Shown here: piece by piece, positions 1-11,488 of the stretch
How the letters are laid out: each line of letters opens with the position of its first letter
Position numbering within the stretch: the first letter of the stretch is position 1
Source of the DNA: Hofstenia miamia
Taxonomy: Eukaryota; Xenacoelomorpha; Acoela
DNA: 64,000 nucleotides
Assembly: GCA_004352715.1 (NCBI GenBank)
Contig: SCFE01000004.1
Location: 633,375-697,374 of the forward strand
Direction of reading: 5' to 3'
The notes under the pieces: model-generated
The model's database searches: none
Seen by the model: the letters and a program-made list of their open reading frames with translations, nothing else
Told to the model about the DNA's origin: nothing
Made by a program: the position numbers and the translations under genes

Positions 1-1651
1 AAAATATGATTCATGAATATTTCTTAAAATCAGATATCAAGTAAGATATTTGAAATGGATACCTAAGTATATTTAACAAAACCACGAAATATTAAAACAT
101 CAGACAAAACCAGTACGTGATCAGACCAACTTTTCAATTTCAACCAAGACCAAGACTCATTTGGTATTATTTGGCATGAAAGCAGAAATAGATGACCAAC
201 CAGAAATGGAATCGGATCCAACAGTTTATGATCCGATCCAATCCGGATCCGAAACTTCAAAATCCGGATCCGATCCGAACTTTAAAAAAAATTTTAATTT
301 TCAACATGAAACGGATCCGAATTTAAATAAGTATTCTAACAATAAACAAGCATAAACTTAAAAAATATTTATGTTTTTTAATGCGAATAGAAAATTTAAG
401 TGCTTCAACACTATCTTGAGATAAAAAAATGGGCATATACTTACGGAATAATACATGTAAATCAACTTATTTGTAAGCTTTGTAATAATCTAGTCCCTAA
501 AATGGTCATCAACTATAATCATAATATATTTATAGAGTTTAAATAGTTGATTTTCTTATAGTGTTACCTCCCTCATTATTTTTTATGTCCAAATACAAAA
601 ATAACCACTTTGAATTGTCACTATGAATTGAAGTTGTTTCAGACAAAATAAACTTACTTCAAAATTGCAGCTAAGGCGATGAAAACAAGAATAGCACAAA
701 TAATGACAAATTAAAGAACAACCCCAAAATTTATATTGCAAGACATTAAAAAAATTGTTGTAGAGTGTATTAAAATCCGGGATAGAAAAATTAATTTTTC
801 AAACAAAATTTGAGATTTAATATAAATTTTAAATTTTACTGAAATTGGATAAATAATTTTTGAATTACATAGCAGCAACATTAAATAAATTCACACCCTA
901 TTAATAGTGTGCCGACAATATGGTTCCATAAACATTTTTGTATTCGTGATTATAATAATGACAAACCTCTTGAGTACTAAGTTGATCTTGGCATTGCAAG
1001 TTGCTTAGAGTGCATATTTAAATGAGATTTTTTGATTGAAGAGCACCCAAATTACATTAGTATTTTTATATTTTGCAGGATTTGCAAAAGCTAAGGCATT
1101 CCACTTGCTTCTCTGTGTTTGTGCTCTTTGGCATACATATTAGAGAGAATCCATTTGCAAGTTTGTACAAACAAATGCTTTTGGTTGCTTTACTATTTTA
1201 TCATTGTGATGGCTAACATGAATCGCATTTTCAGATTTGAGTATTGGTCACCAATAACACGGAACCTGTTGTATGAACAATGAAATTCAATTACAAAATT
1301 TCACTTAGATTGAGTTTTTAAAATTAGGATTAAATGTAAAAATTTGCGTAATTTATAAAATGTACAAATATACAAGTTATAAAAATTTTTTGATCCGAAG
1401 TTTCTCAAAATGAATATCCGATCCGTATTAAGTCATTATTAAGAAGGCGGACTAAGAAACCATGTTTTTTGTTGGCCGTAAATATTAGTAAGCTAATGCT
1501 CATATTCCACAGCTTTTGTCTATCATTGATGAGCCCCCTTTGCAGGCTCATAAACACGTTTAACCAGGGCTGCTTGTTGTGCACATAACAGTGTGAGCTT
1601 GTTTGGTTTACTGCTAATAACTGCTTCAGCCAGTGGCGTACCCAGGGGGGG
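1..1651. other. Gene-free AT-rich DNA with GATCC-rich direct repeats
   Basis: No coding sequence is recognisable. A GATCC-rich stretch around 225-285 (GGATCCGATCCGAAC type) has a related direct copy around 1,391-1,433. They may be ends of an old DNA transposon, but I cannot name it. At 1,633 the sequence CAGTGGCGTACCCAGGGG, ending in the gap, looks like the terminus of a common invertebrate DNA transposon type; the partner end is hidden by the gap. Confidence 0.4.
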
Positions 1652-2293
1652 NNNNNNNNNNNNNNNNNNNNNNNNNNNNNNNNNNNNNNNNNNNNNNNNN
1701 NNNNNNNNNNNNNNNNNNNNNNNNNNNNNNNNNNNNNNNNNNNNNNNNNNNNNNNNNNNNNNNNNNNNNNNNNNNNNNNNNNNNNNNNNNNNNNNNNNNN
1801 NNNNNNNNNNNNNNNNNNNNNNNNNNNNNNNNNNNNNNNNNNNNNNNNNNNNNNNNNNNNNNNNNNNNNNNNNNNNNNNNNNNNNNNNNNNNNNNNNNNN
1901 NNNNNNNNNNNNNNNNNNNNNNNNNNNNNNNNNNNNNNNNNNNNNNNNNNNNNNNNNNNNNNNNNNNNNNNNNNNNNNNNNNNNNNNNNNNNNNNNNNNN
2001 NNNNNNNNNNNNNNNNNNNNNNNNNNNNNNNNNNNNNNNNNNNNNNNNNNNNNNNNNNNNNNNNNNNNNNNNNNNNNNNNNNNNNNNNNNNNNNNNNNNN
2101 NNNNNNNNNNNNNNNNNNNNNNNNNNNNNNNNNNNNNNNNNNNNNNNNNNNNNNNNNNNNNNNNNNNNNNNNNNNNNNNNNNNNNNNNNNNNNNNNNNNN
2201 NNNNNNNNNNNNNNNNNNNNNNNNNNNNNNNNNNNNNNNNNNNNNNNNNNNNNNNNNNNNNNNNNNNNNNNNNNNNNNNNNNNNNNNNNNNNN
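1652..2293. other. Assembly gap (N)
   Basis: Run of N. Open frames reported through it are artefacts. Confidence 0.99.
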
Positions 2294-2524
2294 GTGTATG
2301 CCACTGAATGTATGTGCATGTAGAACTTGAAAAAGTTTCTCTATTTTTATTGATGTTTGCTTGGCGGGAATTAACTGAAAGTGGTGAGACGTTTTATTTC
2401 TCACTCGAGGTGTGGTGATCATTAGCACACGCCTCGAAATGATCTATTTCCATTTCGTGAACCAATCAAAAACGTTCGGCGACAATGGAGGATGCAATTT
2501 CAATGATTACGCTTAATTTCGTAG

Positions 2525-2546
2525 TGTGCGTTAATATGAACGCACA
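2525..2546. repeat. Perfect hairpin, 8-bp stem
   Basis: TGTGCGTT at 2,525-2,532 pairs with AACGCACA at 2,539-2,546 across a 6-nt loop. Confidence 0.7.
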
Positions 2547-2576
2547 CCTTGCTCTTTTAATGTCTATTGAAGTGCA

Positions 2577-2607
2577 AATGTCGCAATACCTAGCCTATTG
2601 CGACATT
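2577..2607. repeat. Perfect hairpin, 12-bp stem
   Basis: AATGTCGCAATA at 2,577-2,588 pairs with TATTGCGACATT at 2,596-2,607 across a 7-nt loop. Such an uninterrupted stem is unusual in the neighbouring AT-rich DNA. Confidence 0.75.
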
Positions 2608-3348
2608 GACGATTGAAGCAACTGGAACATTTTAATTTATCAGTGATATGATTGCTAAACAAGATCAGGCGCGGATGCAGCTTTTTAGCGAGGGGGGGTT
2701 TGTATTGGCAATATATGGCCTATATGCATACATGTATGTATTACGCATTGGTGTGTATCTATTACGCAGCGGACGTCTAATTCTGTTGTGCTATATGTTT
2801 TCTTATATGTAGTGTTTTCTGTACTCTTAAATGTTCAAATTCTTTGACCATGTTCTACATCCTAGGTCATACTCAACCCATGCCCACCCCTTGATTATGT
2901 CAAGTTTCCTGGACAGGAACTAACACTATTGATTTTTACTTTAAAAAGATTGTTAATGAGAATTTAATAAATATAAGCCTTTATTTCTAATTAATAGTGT
3001 TCTATTCTATGTGCAGTAAGATCACATCTAAATTTCACAAAAAACAAATAAATGAGTCTGCCTAAAATCCAAAAAATAACACAAGTACATATAGTTATAT
3101 AGAGTCATAACATTTTGGCCCACCCACCCAATATTGAATTACTTCCGGCGTCTCTGCATAATTTACATTATATAAATTAATTGGCAATATTTATATGCTA
3201 CATTATTTATTAAAATTTATAATTAGTAACACCAGAATGAATTAACTCACCTAGCTCGCTTAATTGATAAATGAAAGTAAAAGTATAGAAATGGAGAACT
3301 GTTGTATTTTCGATATAACCTAGACGGACTAATTCTCATTGTTTTAAT

Positions 3349-4109
3349 NNNNNNNNNNNNNNNNNNNNNNNNNNNNNNNNNNNNNNNNNNNNNNNNNNNN
3401 NNNNNNNNNNNNNNNNNNNNNNNNNNNNNNNNNNNNNNNNNNNNNNNNNNNNNNNNNNNNNNNNNNNNNNNNNNNNNNNNNNNNNNNNNNNNNNNNNNNN
3501 NNNNNNNNNNNNNNNNNNNNNNNNNNNNNNNNNNNNNNNNNNNNNNNNNNNNNNNNNNNNNNNNNNNNNNNNNNNNNNNNNNNNNNNNNNNNNNNNNNNN
3601 NNNNNNNNNNNNNNNNNNNNNNNNNNNNNNNNNNNNNNNNNNNNNNNNNNNNNNNNNNNNNNNNNNNNNNNNNNNNNNNNNNNNNNNNNNNNNNNNNNNN
3701 NNNNNNNNNNNNNNNNNNNNNNNNNNNNNNNNNNNNNNNNNNNNNNNNNNNNNNNNNNNNNNNNNNNNNNNNNNNNNNNNNNNNNNNNNNNNNNNNNNNN
3801 NNNNNNNNNNNNNNNNNNNNNNNNNNNNNNNNNNNNNNNNNNNNNNNNNNNNNNNNNNNNNNNNNNNNNNNNNNNNNNNNNNNNNNNNNNNNNNNNNNNN
3901 NNNNNNNNNNNNNNNNNNNNNNNNNNNNNNNNNNNNNNNNNNNNNNNNNNNNNNNNNNNNNNNNNNNNNNNNNNNNNNNNNNNNNNNNNNNNNNNNNNNN
4001 NNNNNNNNNNNNNNNNNNNNNNNNNNNNNNNNNNNNNNNNNNNNNNNNNNNNNNNNNNNNNNNNNNNNNNNNNNNNNNNNNNNNNNNNNNNNNNNNNNNN
4101 NNNNNNNNN
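3349..4109. other. Assembly gap (N)
   Basis: Run of N. The sequence resumes with GTCAGATCCGCTACTG, which looks like another DNA-transposon terminus. Confidence 0.99.
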
Positions 4110-4580
4110 CCCGTCAGATCCGCTACTGAAGATAATACATGTAAACTAGCAAATTAAACCAGTTTATAGATTATGGATCAAAACAATCAAAATGCTTTAA
4201 TTTTACCAAAATTGTAATTTAGACACAGGTTTTATAAGAAAGTACTGAAAACAATGCGTTATTAATTAAAATGGCAACTCAATTTAATTGAGTATTTATA
4301 TTTAATCACAAATTACTATTTATAAAAATAGTGTAAAAATCAGTTTGATATGGTATTAAATTTACTCATTTCCCAAATAAGCGATAGGAAAAAACGCTTT
4401 AAAATCATAAAAATGATGGTTAGAAAGTGTGCGGCGCATACCTCGCACATAAAGAGAATACGCCTCTGATAACAACCTATCTTACAATCAAAGATCAGTA
4501 CATCCCTACCCGCTTTTAACAAGAAGTAATATTTAAAAGAATAAATAACTCTATGTTAATGCTTGGTAGTGGATGCTACA
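4110..4580. mobile_element. Remnant of a 5' LTR upstream of Gypsy element G1
   Basis: The stretch ends in GGATGCTACA directly before a primer-binding-site-like sequence, so its 3' part should be the end of a 5' LTR. About 75 bp at roughly 4,471-4,546 recur at 18,998-19,078 just beyond the recognisable part of the 3' LTR. Most of the LTR is missing or in the preceding gap. Confidence 0.4.
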
Positions 4581-4595
4581 TGGCGACCATGACAG
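4581..4595 (+). promoter_or_regulatory. Candidate primer-binding site
   Basis: TGGCGACCATGACAG follows the LTR-like end CTACA. The same 15 bases follow the LTR at 62,762, and the TGG start fits pairing with a tRNA CCA end. I did not assign the tRNA. Confidence 0.6.
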
Positions 4596-4818
4596 ATTAA
4601 GAACAAGAAGAAGATTCAAGAAGCCAACATCCTGACTCAAGACTTAAAGTCAACAGGTAAGAATTGCAACCATGACATGCGATAACAGAAGACATGCAAA
4701 GGAATGACCAACTGCCAACATAGCACACAGTCAGCTACTACTACTACACCTAAGCTGAAGCAGGTTCAGAAACAATGAATCATAGCGAGATGCAAGCCAC
4801 TACTAATTGTAAATCAGA

Positions 4819-5430
4819 ATGACAAACACAAGAGGGAAGAGAGGCAGCGCCAAGAGAGGCACAAGTAAGGCAACCTTGCCAAAATTCAATGGAAAGGTCA
4901 ACAGTTATAATCCAACGTTCCACGAATGGCTGCAAATGTTCGAAATCACAATGGCCAAGAGGAAAATGAGCCAACAAGCTGCAGTGGCGATATTCCCATT
5001 GTTCCTAGCAGGAGTGGCATCCCAATATTATTTACTTCTAGACACTGTTGGTAACACTTAGCTCCAGAGGAAACAAATATTCGAAATATGACCTCTTCTC
5101 CCACATCTGCAAAGGAATGCCGGTAAACATTAGAACACAATTTGGGATCAAGTGCAATGTGAATGACAAACTGGAAAAGATGATCAGGAAGGCCGTAGAT
5201 ACACAGGCAACAATTGAAAATAATGCCCGCATCTATGAAAAAGCAGTGTGGAAAAAGGAAAAACCAATAGAATGGCGAAACAGTTACAAAACACAGACAG
5301 TGAACACCAAACCTTATAAAGGAAAATAAGACGGAGAAATTCATCAATATAAAGAGTAAAGAGGGAAAGCCAAAGAAAGTCAGAGAAAGAGACATAAAGT
5401 GCTACAGGAAGGAAGGAAAGGAAAGGAAAT
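4819..5430 (+). pseudogene. gag: Gypsy gag, broken
   Basis: Two overlapping frames (4,819-5,061 and 5,048-5,329, continuing to about 5,430) together look like the N-terminal and capsid part of a Gypsy gag: a basic N-terminus, a helical segment with FHEWLQMFE, then SHICKGMP and a lysine-rich tail. Gag forms the virus-like particle that packages the element RNA. At the end, IKCYRKEGKE resembles the start of a CCHC knuckle; the rest resumes after the LINE at about 8,770. At least one frameshift near 5,050 separates the halves. No database match was possible, so the call rests on position after the primer-binding site and before protease. Confidence 0.6.
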
Positions 5431-5734
5431 ATCTATATTTAGAGCTGAATTTTCAATATAAAATACTGTTTACAACTTTAAATAGCGTCAAAATAATATA
5501 CAAATAACAAACAAAAACACATACAAAAATAAATATTCTTTACAAAAACAATTACAGTTGGGCTATGGTGAATTTAAATTAGATGAGACTATATGGAATA
5601 ATCAGTATTATAAAATTTAAAACCTCGCCATTTGTATTCAACCCTTTCCTTTATATAAACTATAAATCAATTGAAAAACAAATAGTGTAAGTAAAATAAT
5701 AAGCTTTCAACAAAATTTTGAAAAATCCTACCTT
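5431..5734. other. Unassigned AT-rich stretch between gag and the LINE tail
   Basis: No coding sequence seen. It could be extra LINE 3' sequence or an older insertion. Confidence 0.4.
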
Positions 5735-5757
5735 ATAGAATAGAATAGAATAGAATT
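5735..5757 (-). repeat. CR1 3' tail, (ATTCT)n
   Basis: Plus strand reads TAGAA four times; on the LINE strand this is ATTCT, like the short tandem tail that ends CR1 elements. Confidence 0.6.
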
Positions 5758-5999
5758 TCTTATTAAGTGTAGTACATTGGCAAAATTATACACCTCAACA
5801 AAAGCTGCTAATACTACACTTAATGCGTCAATAACAACATAAAATACACAAAAACTATAAAAACATAATAACAAAAAACATGGATTCGGAATTATCAGTT
5901 TACCCAGTTTATTGCTAATTAATGATATCTTTTAAAGAACTGGAATCCTTTCCAGGATGTAGAACCTATTTTAGGGATATATTGTTTAAGGAGGTAGTT

Positions 6000-7509
6000 A
6001 TTAATTTAATTTTTAAATTTAATTCGCTTTTCGATTCGCTTTATTTCAATTGGTAAGTTATTCCATAGATCAACTGCTGAGTTTAAAAATGAATTTTTAA
6101 GAAAATGCTTCTTCAACTTCACTTTACTGAATTTAGATATAATCGAAAGATAAGTTGAACACACATATAGGGGAAATTGCAGTTTATTATAAGGTGAGCG
6201 CTGGTTTGAGATATCCCAAAATTTTATTAATGAAAANNNNNNNNNNNNNNNNNNNNNNNNNNNNNNNNNNNNNNNNNNNNNNNNNNNNNNNNNNNNNNNN
6301 NNNNNNNNNNNNNNNNNNNNNNNNNNNNNNNNNNNNNNTCTAGTTTTCTAAGAAGAATATAGTGATCAATGGAGTCAAATGCTTTGGACAAGTCGACAGA
6401 AGCAATTGTGACAAAAAGATTATTATCAAGATAAGATCTCCAATTTTCAGAAGCGTAAAGTAAGGCATCAGAGGTGGAGTGACCTTTGTGAAAGCCGAAT
6501 TGAGCATTCGAAGGAATAGAGTTTTTATAGAGATAAGTGTTAATTTGGTCAAATATTAGTTTTTCGAAATTTTTTGCAAAAGGGGAGATAATTGATATAG
6601 GCCGGTAATTGCAACATCTTAAAAGGTTACCTTTTTGATATATGGGAGTAACATTAGCTAATTTTAATATTGATGGAAAAGTATTTAGTTTTATGCAGTG
6701 ATTGATGATATGACATAAAGGACTAACGATGAATTTTGCACACTCTTTAATACACCATGCCAATATTTCGGAAGGTCCGCTTGATTTATTGGCCTTTAGC
6801 TTAGCTATAGCTTCATATCAGGTCACAAATCTGAATGAAAAAGAATTTTGGGGAAGTTTGTATATAGAATTTTCAGGTATAAATGGCAGAGAAGGTCCAA
6901 GATATTTGCCTAGATTAATGAATTGATCATTGAATTTATTAGCAATATCTTTGGGTTTGGTTAATATTGCTCCATTAGTATTTTCAATAAGAGGCAATTG
7001 TTGAACACGACCTTTATTCCTATTCAGTGTGTTGTTGATAAAGTCCCATTTTCGTGTGATTTCATGTAGCGGTTTTGTGCTGCTTTTAGTTCAATATTTG
7101 ATTTATTCCTTGCAATCTTATATAGCCTGTAGTTGTCAACAGTTTTATTTTGTAAGTAGGTTTTGTAAGCCCGATTTTTNTAGATCCCTGTCACAACGAA
7201 ATAATTCATAGCCATTAGGTTTCCTAGTGATGTCCGAGTCTCTCTCAATTAGCCAGGTTTCAGAGATCCCTAAGATTGAGTTTTCCCAATTTGGTGTAGT
7301 AGTTCATTGTATGAAGATAGTTTATTAGTAAGATTTTGGATGTTGAGATGAACATATTTAATTGAAGCAGTAGATAAACTCATCATGCTACAATAATCGC
7401 TGTATGTATAAATCTTGGACATATTCAGCCCGGGGTTTGGTTCAATACCTGCTTTGAGCAAAAGAAGAAAAATTTGTGCACCTAATATACTAGAATATGT
7501 TGTGATCAC
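6000..7509 (-). pseudogene. CR1 ORF2: endonuclease start, RT, C-terminus
   Basis: ORF2 of a LINE nicks target DNA and reverse-transcribes the RNA there. Visible on minus: a hydrophobic N-terminus with a 2A-like AGIEPNPGL, then VHLNIQNLTNKL, which starts an APE-type endonuclease; ETWLIERDSD at about 7,250; the linker KIARNKSNIELKAAQ; then RT motifs NYRPISII and ASVDLSKAFDSIDH. The frame jumps at the single N at 7,180, where most of the endonuclease is missing. The C-terminal NSAVDLWNNLP near 6,060 is typical of LINE ORF2 ends. The RT part is almost the same as the copy at 37,253-38,230. Confidence 0.7.
6237..6338. other. Assembly gap (N)
   Basis: Short run of N inside the LINE RT. Confidence 0.99.
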
Positions 7510-7768
7510 GAAAACTACTGTAAATGAGAAACGAATTAAATGGGCAGCTTTCTACAAAATGTTAAATTGCTTGGACTTTTACCTTTAGCATATCCTTGAA
7601 TAGTTGCATTTTGGCAAAGATTACTTAAGTATAGACAACTGAACAATAAAATTTTGAATCAATTACATTTCGAAATAGTACTAATACCTAATGCTAGCAA
7701 TAAACTGGGTATTGCTAGTATAAAGTTTGCCAAAAATGTGAAAAGGTTAAAGAATATATGTACCATGA

Positions 7769-8770
7769 TTAAAAAAGTTTATAAAAGTTCAAAAAGTTCT
7801 GGATACGGTTAATTTCTGCAGGTAGTAGAGTCAGAACGGATGAAACAGCGTCGGCATAGCTTTTAAATGGCTGCAAGATAAGTGTGTTATGAGATGGCAT
7901 GAAGTTAATTGGCAGTGGCGGAAGATTAAAGCGATTGTTTGTGGTATTTGTGCTTTGTGTGATCAAGAGACGACGAGAAGCACTGAAGAAATTCTTCAAG
8001 GTGTGTGCCAATAGTGCATACCCTAATCTGTAAAAATGGGCAAAAAGACTCGCGTTAATTGAATTGCCTAAATAAAAATAGTTAAAGTTGTTAAAAACAG
8101 TGTAATCAAAAAGTTTAGCATTTTGTTTAATTAAAAAGTTTAATTCAATTGCTTTTTTGTTAAGTTGTTTGTTGTGGGGGAAAGGAGCAACTTCACCCAT
8201 AAAAATAGTTGCAGAATTAAACTTTGATTTGATGACTTCAATGAGGTGTTTGTACTTATCTGTGAGGTTGTCTTTTTGTTGCAATATGTTGTTGTGGCCA
8301 ATTGTAACTAAGATCTTTTTCACTTTTTTTAGAAGCGGGATATTGGTTTAGTGTTTCAGTGAGGTTAGCAATTGATGCACCTGGATAGGAGTGAACAGAT
8401 ACACAGGAGTTCTTGATTAAACCTGGCGCTCTAAGATGGTGAAGCATTGAGGAGCCAAGTATAAGGAAGTCTGTTCCTTCACAAAGTCTTCTTGGTTTGT
8501 GTGCTGAACATTGTAGAGGCGTTTCTGAATGCATGTTCTTTCAATCTTGCTCATATTGAGTGTGAACATTGTGGCGGTAGTTTGCTCTTGTTTTTCACTA
8601 GTATTTTTCGTGTTAACTAGGAATTTGTGTAGCATTAGGAGGTCCTCCTTAGTGAGTTCATTGAATGGAGCTAATAATTTTGCATGGGATGAGTCATCAC
8701 TGAATGCTTCTGAGTGTAGCAAAGTTAATTTGGCACACTCACAAGAACTGACTGCTCTCAATGAAAGCAT
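7769..8770 (-). pseudogene. CR1 ORF1 with SGNH/esterase-like domain
   Basis: Three overlapping minus-strand frames (8,770-8,417; 8,534-8,256; 8,323-7,769) make up ORF1. The N-terminal part is helical and hydrophilic. The middle has DFLILGSSMLHHL, which fits block I (GxS) of SGNH hydrolases; later VTIGHNNIL fits block III and NASLFAHF fits the region of the C-terminal catalytic His. Esterase-type ORF1 proteins are known for CR1 LINEs; their role in retrotransposition is not settled. The expected DxxH is not intact. At least two frameshifts, one near 8,320, break the gene. Confidence 0.6.
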
Positions 8771-8940
8771 TGCGAATTATGAAAGCATTGCGGAAAAAAG
8801 GGGCAAAGTAAAAACAAGTGCAGAAAACAAATTAACATGATCAGAGAGGAGGAAGCATACTACGAAGATGAGGATGTAATCAAATCTGAACCAGAATTGT
8901 TAGAAGATCCCCAAACTGAAGAAGAATCAGAAAACTAGCT
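8771..8940 (+). pseudogene. gag: End of G1 gag: zinc-knuckle remainder and acidic linker
   Basis: After the LINE, the plus strand reads a basic stretch ending KNKCRKQINMI, which looks like the second half of a CCHC knuckle with the first Cys and His changed, followed by an acidic linker REEEAYYEDEDVIKSEPE to a stop near 8,937. This is the expected continuation of the knuckle start at about 5,400, so the LINE sits inside this motif. Confidence 0.5.
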
Positions 8941-8988
8941 CAAGCACTGACTCTAAAAAACTGAGCACCAATAATTATTATCACAAAC

Positions 8989-9696
8989 TTGAACAATATT
9001 AATACAATAATGATAATGATAAATGGAATACTGACAATCAATACAGGAACAGCAACGTCGATAATAACAGCTGAATGTGCAACAAAACTAGGATTTAAAC
9101 AAGAGGACCTAGAAAGATCAAACAAAAGACTAATCACCACATCTGAAGAATACATAGATACAAAAGGCAAGCTCAATGCAGTACAGATCAGGATAGTGAA
9201 CACAACCTTCAAGCAATCACTAGTAATGATAGACACCCACAACAACTTGCTGCCAAATGAGGTGCTATTGGGTGATGACTCCTTAACCAAAAATGGATGC
9301 ATGATAAACTATTCCAATAGAATGATTAAAGTAAGAGAAGAAGAAACCAAAATCAAAGAACAAGAAGGCAAGCTATCAACAATAGTATTTGAACTGGAAG
9401 AGGACATAAAGCTGCAGCCATATCAATGGAGAATGCATGAAATCAAAACAGAAGAGGAAATCACAGCGGATATAATGATCTATGATAACAAAGGAATCAA
9501 TTCAAAAATAGTTTTGATGGCTTCAAGTGTGTGTGCTATAAAAAAGGGAAAAGGAAGAATACCAATACTAAATGACACAAATCACAACATTAATATGAAA
9601 AAAGCAAATGGGAGAATACTTGGAAAGTATGTTAAATCCAGCATCAAATCCATCTGGAAGACATCAATGAGCAGAGTAGTTTGTTTGGTCGATTGA
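8989..9696 (+). pseudogene. pol: Gypsy aspartic protease region of pol
   Basis: This open frame of 235 codons begins with a retropepsin-like segment: a hydrophobic strand, then LTINTGTATSIIT, where the family has D-S/T-G-A. The catalytic Asp is Asn here, so the enzyme should be dead. A second hydrophobic element and LLGDDSLTKNGCMINY fit the later part of a retropepsin (flap and ILG-type motif). The remainder leads towards RT and contains a second conserved strand-rich part, as in many Gypsy pol proteins. Retropepsin cleaves the Gag-Pol polyprotein. The start codon is not meaningful, since pol is normally made by readthrough or frameshifting. Confidence 0.65.
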
Positions 9697-9852
9697 AGGA
9701 CTTACAAATGAAAACAGGAGGTACTCCACACTGCTGACTCAAGCTCAAGGGTGAGTGGACAAAAACCATCAATGTAGCAAGTACTCCCCACAGCCAATTT
9801 GAGGGCAGAGGGATGAAAGCAAATTGAGAACCTCAATATAAAAAAACCACAC
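9697..9852 (+). other. G1 pol linker with CCAATTTGAGGGCA motif
   Basis: A short out-of-frame stretch between protease and RT. It contains GCCAATTTGAGGGCA at 9,793-9,807, a motif repeated five more times at 14.5-14.9 kb in the same element. Confidence 0.5.
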
Positions 9853-10700
9853 TTGCTAGAGGAGGAATATCAACATCTAATTGAAACGCAATTACAACAA
9901 CTCAGAGAGGTGCTGGAGAGACATAAACAAATATTCAACTATGGAGAGATAAGCGTGGGCCAGGCAATAGGTGAAACACACAAGATAACTACAACAACAA
10001 ACAAACCAATAAAACTGCAGGTGAGACGAATACCAGAGCAGATGAAGGATTAATACAACAGAATACTCAACAAACTAATTGACAACAAAATAATCTGACC
10101 TAGTGAAAGCACATATGCAGCACTGATGGTGTTTGTAAAACAAGGAGACAAATACAGATTATGTATAGATTTCCAAAAACTGAATGAAGTAACAAAAAAG
10201 GACTCATACCCACTTCCCAGAATAGAAGATATGCTGTACAAAGCAAGTAAGCACAAATATTTTATGTTGATAGATCTATGTAAAGCATATTGGCAAGTCA
10301 AAATGCAAGAAGAAGACATTAAAAAAACAGTGTTTAATACACCATATGGGTTGTATGAATGGATATACATGGCTTTTGGCTTATGTAATGTGCTGGCAAC
10401 AGTCCAGAGATATATAACAAAAGTATTGAAGAACAAGAAACACAAAATGGAAGAAGGTGTGAATGCGTATATTGATGACATCATCGTAACACTATAGAAG
10501 AGCATCTAGAGAAGCTGGAAAGGATACTATCAATCCTAGAAAAAGCAGGCTTATGAATTAACAGCAACAAATGCAATATATTAAAAGAAAAGATCATATT
10601 CCTAGGATGAGTGATCAAGAAGGGGCAGATATGCATGAAAGATAATGCAAGAGACATGATCCTGAAAATAGAGAAGCCAAATAACAAAAAAGACATATAG
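9853..10700 (+). pseudogene. pol: Gypsy reverse transcriptase
   Basis: RT copies the element RNA into DNA. Two open pieces (9,853-10,053 and 10,126-10,497), separated by stop codons, carry the standard order: VRRIPEQMKD before the fingers, RLCIDFQKLNEVTKKDSYPL, FMLIDLCKAYWQVKM (motif A, with its Asp), TPYGLYEWIYMAFGLCN (motif B) and AYIDDIIV (motif C, YxDD, both Asp kept). The frame then breaks in the thumb region, where the sequence can still be followed to about 10,700. Family and order are clear; this copy has several stops. Confidence 0.85.
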
Positions 10701-10706
10701 AGGATA

Positions 10707-11400
10707 ATGGGATTTTTTAACTACTATGGAACATTCATACCCAACATATTGGGAAAAACTGCCAAGATGATGCAGCTAATGAGAAAATCAATGCCCTTTA
10801 TATGGACTTGGCAGAAGCAAGAAGAACTAGACAACATAAAGGAGGAATTAGCAAAGATACCATCACTAAATATGCCTGACTACAATAAAACATTCATTCT
10901 GGATTGCAATGCTAGCAAAGTAGTGATTGGAGCAACACTCAGACAAATGAAGAACAACAAGGAGGTGCCAATAAAGTTTTTTAGTCGCAAACTGAAACCA
11001 AGTGAGGAAAACTATGGATCAACAAAGCTAGAGATGCTTGCCCTGATCAAATCATCAAAAAATTCAAGCATTTCTTAATTGGACAAGAATTTAGTTTCTG
11101 CACAGACAACAGTGGCCTGGCATGGCTCAAAAAGTTCTTGGGAGATAAGTCAGGGATAGTATCAAGATGGATCAAGTACCTAAATGAATTCACTTTTACC
11201 ATCGAACGCTGAAGAAGGACATTGCATACTAATGCAGATTTTTGGACCACACTCCCAGAGTACCAAAGAGATGCAGCCAAAGCAGATGGTGAGAAAAAGC
11301 AGTTTCAATTTCTACCACATACAGAATATGAAGAACTGCCCAAAATAAACATCAATAAGAAAGGACAAGCAGTGTTGCCAATTCTGATCAAGGAATAGAT
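10707..11400 (+). pseudogene. pol: Gypsy RNase H and connection
   Basis: The open piece 10,707-11,078 starts with the RT connection (MGFFNYYGTFIPN) and contains FILDCNASKVVIGATL, the RNase H strand with the first catalytic Asp, followed by FFSRKLKPSEENY and EMLALI, all typical of Gypsy RNase H. A frameshift near 11,060 separates the rest: FCTDNSGLAW at about 11,100 has the TD-N-L pattern of the last RNase H part. RNase H degrades the RNA strand of the RNA-DNA hybrid during replication. Confidence 0.8.
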
Positions 11401-11488
11401 ATATTGGAACACAAGATCATAGAAAAAAAAAGATGATGTTATACTGATTGAGGTCAAAAGAAGGCTACAAGAACCAAGCCTAAAATTA

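Larger units (their letters stand above)
2294..3348. other. Gene-free stretch with a cluster of hairpins
   Basis: No coding sequence recognised. The first 320 bases are more complex and less AT-rich than the surroundings and contain short perfect inverted repeats, listed separately. The rest is plain AT-rich DNA. Confidence 0.5.
5735..8770 (-). mobile_element. CR1-type LINE inserted in G1 gag
   Basis: Read on the minus strand, an ORF1 with an esterase-like domain (8,770 to 7,769) is followed by ORF2 with an endonuclease start (7,509 to about 7,180) and RT (6,830 to 6,339), an ORF2 C-terminus containing VDLWNNLP near 6,050, and a 3' tail of ATTCT repeats at 5,735-5,757. ATTCT-type tails and an esterase ORF1 are established features of the CR1 clade. 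A single N at 7,180 and a gap at 6,237-6,338 hide most of the endonuclease and part of RT. The element interrupts the gag zinc knuckle of G1. Confidence 0.75.

Noticed and set aside
1405-2428. Long frames on both strands
   Set aside because: Translation through N; no real coding signal on either flank.
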